8,415 nucleotides of DNA from Eggerthellaceae bacterium (GTDB lineage Bacteria > Actinomycetota > Coriobacteriia > Coriobacteriales > Eggerthellaceae), in the NCBI GenBank assembly GCA_017459485.1, contig JAFUCW010000213.1:1-8415 (forward strand), read 5' to 3'. Position 1 is the stretch's first letter; each line of letters starts with the position of its first letter. Positions 5,847-8,415 of this stretch are shown piece after piece. Both the position numbers and the translations under genes were made by a program. Below the pieces are notes generated by a model. That model saw only the letters and a program-made list of their open reading frames with translations. It was not told the DNA's origin and did not search any database.

Positions 5847-6935
5847 ATGCTTTTCGACGTGTACGGTGACAATGCAGTGTTTCAGTGGGTGGGCTGGGCG
5901 CTTGTGTTCGCTGGGCTTATTCTGCTCAACGAGTTCGCACGCCGCTCGAAGTTGGGCGGAAAGATAATGTTTTTCGTGTTGCCTGTTGCCATGACCATCT
6001 ACTGCGTCGTGGTAACCGTTGCGGCATCGCGCGGACTCGAGTGGGGCGTGAACAACCCGACCGTGCTGTTCCAGAACGGATGGTTCCATTATGCGAAAGT
6101 GTATGCGGCGCTCACGGGCTGCATCGGGTTCATGATTATCAAGTACCACTGGGGTAAGCTTGGGAAAGCCGAATGGTTCAAGGCGTTTCCGTTCGTCATC
6201 GTGGCGATCAACATCCTCATTGCTGTGGTGTCCGACTTCGAAAGTGCTGCCAAGTTCTTTGCCGGCGAGTACTTCCTGCTCGACAACGGCTCTGCTGCTT
6301 GGATCACGAGCGAAAACGCCACGCAACTTACCGGTTGGCACAACGTCTTCAACGGGGTGGCGGGCATCATCAACATCTTCTGCATGACTGGATGGTGGGC
6401 AGTCTACAGTTCCAAGAAGCAAGACGACATGATATGGGCCGACATGACATGGGTGTTCATCATTGCTTACGACCTGTGGAACTTCTGCTATACCTACAAC
6501 TGCCTGCCCAACCACGCGTGGTATTGCGGCTTCGCGCTGCTGCTGGCCCCAACGGTGGCCAACGCGCTGTGGAACAAGGGCGGCTGGATTCAGAACCGCG
6601 CCAACACGCTTGCCATCTGGTGCATGTTCGCGCAGGTGTTCCCGCAATTCCAGGATTATTTCCCCGAGTACGGTCTGACCAGTCCTTTCGCCGTCAACAG
6701 CGTGCTCTCCACGCAGGCGAACACAGTGGTTGCGGTCTTGGCGTTGGGCGCCAACGTGGCAGCGCTTGCGTACATTCTCTACCGCGCTAAGAAACTGGGT
6801 GTGAACCCCTACAAGAAGGAAGTTTTTGTGGGTACCAAGGACTACGAGCAGGCGCGCGAGCGCATTGCCGACGGCGAAATGCCTGTCCACGAAGTGGAAG
6901 AATACGAGCATGCGAAGAAGGTCCTGGCTGCCTAG
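5847..6935 (+). CDS. Polytopic membrane protein, DUF5692-like
   Basis: This 362-residue very hydrophobic protein has about eight or nine predicted membrane helices, centred roughly at residues 20, 50, 90, 120, 172, 205, 232, 259 and 301, and a charged cytoplasmic-looking tail (about 312-362) rich in Lys and Glu. It is rich in Trp, Phe and Tyr (for example GWFHYAKVY and WNFCYTYN) and has several Asn and His residues within or near the helices. It resembles coriobacterial proteins annotated as DUF5692, a family without assigned function; this is recalled and not searched. There is no signal peptide, ATP-binding motif or heme-binding CXXCH. The ATG at 5847 is preceded by AAAGGGGA at 4 bases; the GTG at 5832 overlaps that site. 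Its position between the regulator and an FMN lipoprotein/Tat reductase pair suggests substrate transport or electron transfer from the membrane, but neither is shown. Confidence 0.72.
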   Translation: MLFDVYGDNAVFQWVGWALVFAGLILLNEFARRSKLGGKIMFFVLPVAMTIYCVVVTVAASRGLEWGVNNPTVLFQNGWFHYAKVYAALTGCIGFMIIKYHWGKLGKAEWFKAFPFVIVAINILIAVVSDFESAAKFFAGEYFLLDNGSAAWITSENATQLTGWHNVFNGVAGIINIFCMTGWWAVYSSKKQDDMIWADMTWVFIIAYDLWNFCYTYNCLPNHAWYCGFALLLAPTVANALWNKGGWIQNRANTLAIWCMFAQVFPQFQDYFPEYGLTSPFAVNSVLSTQANTVVAVLALGANVAALAYILYRAKKLGVNPYKKEVFVGTKDYEQARERIADGEMPVHEVEEYEHAKKVLAA

Positions 6936-6959
6936 AAGCCAGTCTTGGATCAGTGCCGA

Positions 6960-6973
6960 AACCCTGCAGGGTT
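6960..6973. repeat. Perfect 14-base palindrome AACCCTGCAGGGTT
   Basis: It lies 25 bases after the stop of the DUF5692-like gene, in the 113-base gap before the FMN-binding lipoprotein gene. No T-tract follows, so it is not a standard terminator. It could be a protein binding site, or an RNA hairpin (AACCC/GGGTT around TGCA) setting relative expression within the operon. The rest of the gap holds no gene or clear promoter. Confidence 0.5.
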
Positions 6974-7048
6974 CCCGTTGGATGGGGCCCGCAGGCAGGG
7001 AAGACGGTGCGCATTGGAGCAGCGGCACAGAGAGAAAGGAAATTGGAT

Positions 7049-7516
7049 ATGAGGGCACGGTTGGCGGCGGCATCGGTGCTAGCGGCGCTTCTGGCGCTGG
7101 GACTGGCAGGGTGCGCAGCGCAATTCGAAGGTTCGGGAAGCAAGGACGCTGCCAGTGCGGAGCAGTTGGCCCTGACGTTAGACGACCCGTGGGCGGCTCC
7201 CATCGAAACGAAGGCAGAAAAGGTGGAAGGCGGCCTGAGGAACGGCACCTACACCGGCATCGGACATGGCGTTGACGGCCTGGTGACGGTGACTATAGAG
7301 GTGAAGGACGGCAAGATAACAACGACGGCCATGACGCAAGAGGGCGAGACCCAAAGCGTGGGCGGATTCGAAGCGATACGCGACGGCAAGTACGCGCAGA
7401 TGATCGACGCAGCGCAGGGTTCCGACATCGACACCATTGCGGGTGCAACCTTGACGACAGTGGCCGTGCGCGAAGCGGTGGACGATGCACTCGCGCAGGC
7501 GAAAGGAGGAAACTAG
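7049..7516 (+). CDS. FMN-binding domain lipoprotein
   Basis: This 155-residue exported electron carrier begins with a short lipoprotein signal (residues 1-21) with lipobox LAGC, so Cys22 would be lipidated and the protein anchored outside the membrane. After a linker of about 40 residues, one FMN-binding domain (about 61-152) follows: GLRNGTYTGIGHG, a beta-strand pair with VTIEVKDGKI, and the flavinylation-type motif DTIAGATLT (128-136). In this family (NqrC/RnfG-type domains) ApbE attaches FMN covalently to the Thr of the (S/T)GAT motif; here that would be Thr134. The usual Ser/Thr before GAT is Ala131, which may affect modification. The ATG at 7049 has AAAGGA eight bases upstream and starts the signal peptide exactly; the frame is open further upstream without a site. 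The gene is translationally coupled to the flavoprotein, whose Shine-Dalgarno lies inside its last codons. Likely role: passing electrons to the Tat reductase. Confidence 0.9.
   Translation: MRARLAAASVLAALLALGLAGCAAQFEGSGSKDAASAEQLALTLDDPWAAPIETKAEKVEGGLRNGTYTGIGHGVDGLVTVTIEVKDGKITTTAMTQEGETQSVGGFEAIRDGKYAQMIDAAQGSDIDTIAGATLTTVAVREAVDDALAQAKGGN
7502..7509 (+). promoter_or_regulatory. Ribosome binding site of the FAD reductase inside the preceding gene
   Basis: AAAGGAGG lies within the last codons of the FMN-binding gene and is eight bases from the ATG at 7518. With a single base between the stop (7514-7516) and the next ATG, this points to coupled translation of the two proteins. Confidence 0.85.
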
Positions 7517-7517
7517 C

Positions 7518-8415
7518 ATGGCACGGCAAGGCAACGCGGTATCGCGCCGCGACTTCTTAGGTTTGGCAGCGGCTGCCGCAGCTGGGTCCCTGGCTGCTCC
7601 TGCGGCGGCTCATGCCGCAGAGGAAAAGATCGGAAACTGGGCGGCCGACGGCAGTGCGCAGGTGTCGGTGCCCGACTCCGCCTTGGGCAACGCTACGAGC
7701 GACGACGGCACCTACCGCGACCATACGGCAGCGGCGTTTCCCGCTAACGATGCAACAGCCATCCCTCCCGCAGACGTGCCCGCGAAGTGGGATTACGAGT
7801 GCGAGATTGTCGTAGTGGGCGCGGGCGGCGGCGGCTTGAACGCAGCGTCGCGAAGCGCCGAACTGGGCGCCGACACCATCTGCATCGAAGCGTCCAGTAT
7901 AATCGGCGGCAACGCGCAGTCGGCGGGCATGTGCGCCATTTTGGGAGGCAGCCGCCTTCAGGAAGCGGCGCGGTTTGCCTTTCCCAGCTACCCGTTCGAT
8001 GCGCAGAAGATGACAGACTGGGCAATGGACGAATACCATTTCGCCGCTGACCCAAAACTGATCTGGCGCATTGCAGACGCTGGTGGAAAGTGCATCGACT
8101 GGATGGCAGACTGCGGGGTCGAATGGCGCTTGGGAGAGGTGCCGGTCTACGTAGCCCCGAAGGCGTCGACGCTTGACCATCACGTGCTCAAGATGAAGGA
8201 CGCCACCGATGCCATGTACCAGTTCGGGCAGGACCACGGAGTGCGCTACCAGTTCCAGACACCGTGCGAGCAGCTCGTGCAGGACGACGACGGCCGTATC
8301 GTCGGCGTGGTCGCGCGTGAGTTGTTCGAGAACGAGGTTTTCATCCACGCGAAAAAAGCCGTCATCCTCACGGCGGGCGGGTTCTGCAACAACAAGGCGC
8401 TGCTCGACAAGTACA
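7518..8415 (+). CDS. Tat-exported FAD-dependent reductase, fumarate reductase flavoprotein type (3' end outside window)
   Basis: The first 299 residues are visible. A Tat signal has SRRDFLGL (Arg10-Arg11), an Ala-rich hydrophobic core and a likely cleavage after AHA (about residue 33), so the protein is exported folded with FAD. A 60-residue linker leads into the FAD domain: EIVVVGAGGGGLNAA (glycine motif 101-106), acidic Glu124 at the end of the second strand, IIGGNAQSAG (flavin contact) and VILTAGGF (282-289). This is the fumarate reductase/succinate dehydrogenase flavoprotein superfamily (FAD_binding_2), which in coriobacteria is expanded into reductases for many organic acceptors (fumarate, urocanate and plant or drug compounds). 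The capping domain is cut and the catalytic Arg region is off the window, so the substrate cannot be told. There is no CXXCH heme motif in the visible part; electrons probably come from the FMN lipoprotein encoded one base upstream. The ATG at 7518 has an ideal AAAGGAGG site. Confidence 0.92.
   Translation, partial: MARQGNAVSRRDFLGLAAAAAAGSLAAPAAAHAAEEKIGNWAADGSAQVSVPDSALGNATSDDGTYRDHTAAAFPANDATAIPPADVPAKWDYECEIVVVGAGGGGLNAASRSAELGADTICIEASSIIGGNAQSAGMCAILGGSRLQEAARFAFPSYPFDAQKMTDWAMDEYHFAADPKLIWRIADAGGKCIDWMADCGVEWRLGEVPVYVAPKASTLDHHVLKMKDATDAMYQFGQDHGVRYQFQTPCEQLVQDDDGRIVGVVARELFENEVFIHAKKAVILTAGGFCNNKALLDKY

Noticed and set aside
6936..7048. FMN riboswitch upstream of the FMN-binding lipoprotein gene
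   Set aside because: A GCAGGCAGGGA stretch recalls part of the RFN element, but the other conserved blocks and stems are absent, and these genes use FMN and do not make it.
5655..7073. A 472-codon minus-strand open frame across the DUF5692-like gene
   Set aside because: It covers genes with clear ribosome binding sites and recognisable proteins on the plus strand and shows no domain of its own.
7557..8348. A 263-codon minus-strand open frame inside the FAD reductase
   Set aside because: The plus strand encodes an unmistakable Tat signal and FAD-binding motifs over the same bases; the antisense frame is a shadow.

Overview
The window looks like chromosome of a high-GC Gram-positive anaerobe, most likely a coriobacterium of the Eggerthellaceae type (Eggerthella, Slackia or Adlercreutzia relatives). 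This is inferred from gene content and style: a Tat-exported FAD reductase paired with a small FMN-binding lipoprotein, a DUF5692-like membrane protein, an EF-G-like second translation factor, and strong AAAGGAGG ribosome binding sites. No RNA gene, insertion sequence, phage gene or CRISPR array was seen.

Layout. (1) 1-586, plus strand: C-terminal part of a LicD-type protein (cell-surface polymer decoration), cut by the left edge. (2) 687-2413, minus strand: a membrane-anchored GH25 muramidase with long Ser/Ala-rich arms, followed 35 bases later by dtd (D-aminoacyl-tRNA deacylase), probably one transcript. (3) 2414-2806: a 393-base divergent intergenic region with weak promoter-like boxes and two hairpins, one covering the ribosome binding region of the next gene. 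(4) 2807-4876, plus strand: an EF-G-like GTPase with altered G motifs, closed by a good intrinsic terminator preceded by two abutting 10-base palindromes. (5) 5033-8415, plus strand: a TetR-type regulator behind a near-consensus promoter that overlaps paired inverted repeats, then a polytopic DUF5692-like membrane protein, an FMN-binding lipoprotein, and the first 299 residues of a Tat-exported FAD reductase running off the right edge.

The last block is the most interesting. Its genes point one way with no convincing terminator between them, and the last two are separated by one base. Together they suggest a regulated extracytoplasmic reductase. The Tat flavoprotein would reduce an unknown small molecule, the lipid-anchored FMN protein would feed it electrons in place of a cytochrome c, and the multi-spanning protein may transport the substrate or link to the membrane electron pool. 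The substrate cannot be read from this sequence. The regulator and the candidate operator sites suggest that transcription responds to a ligand.
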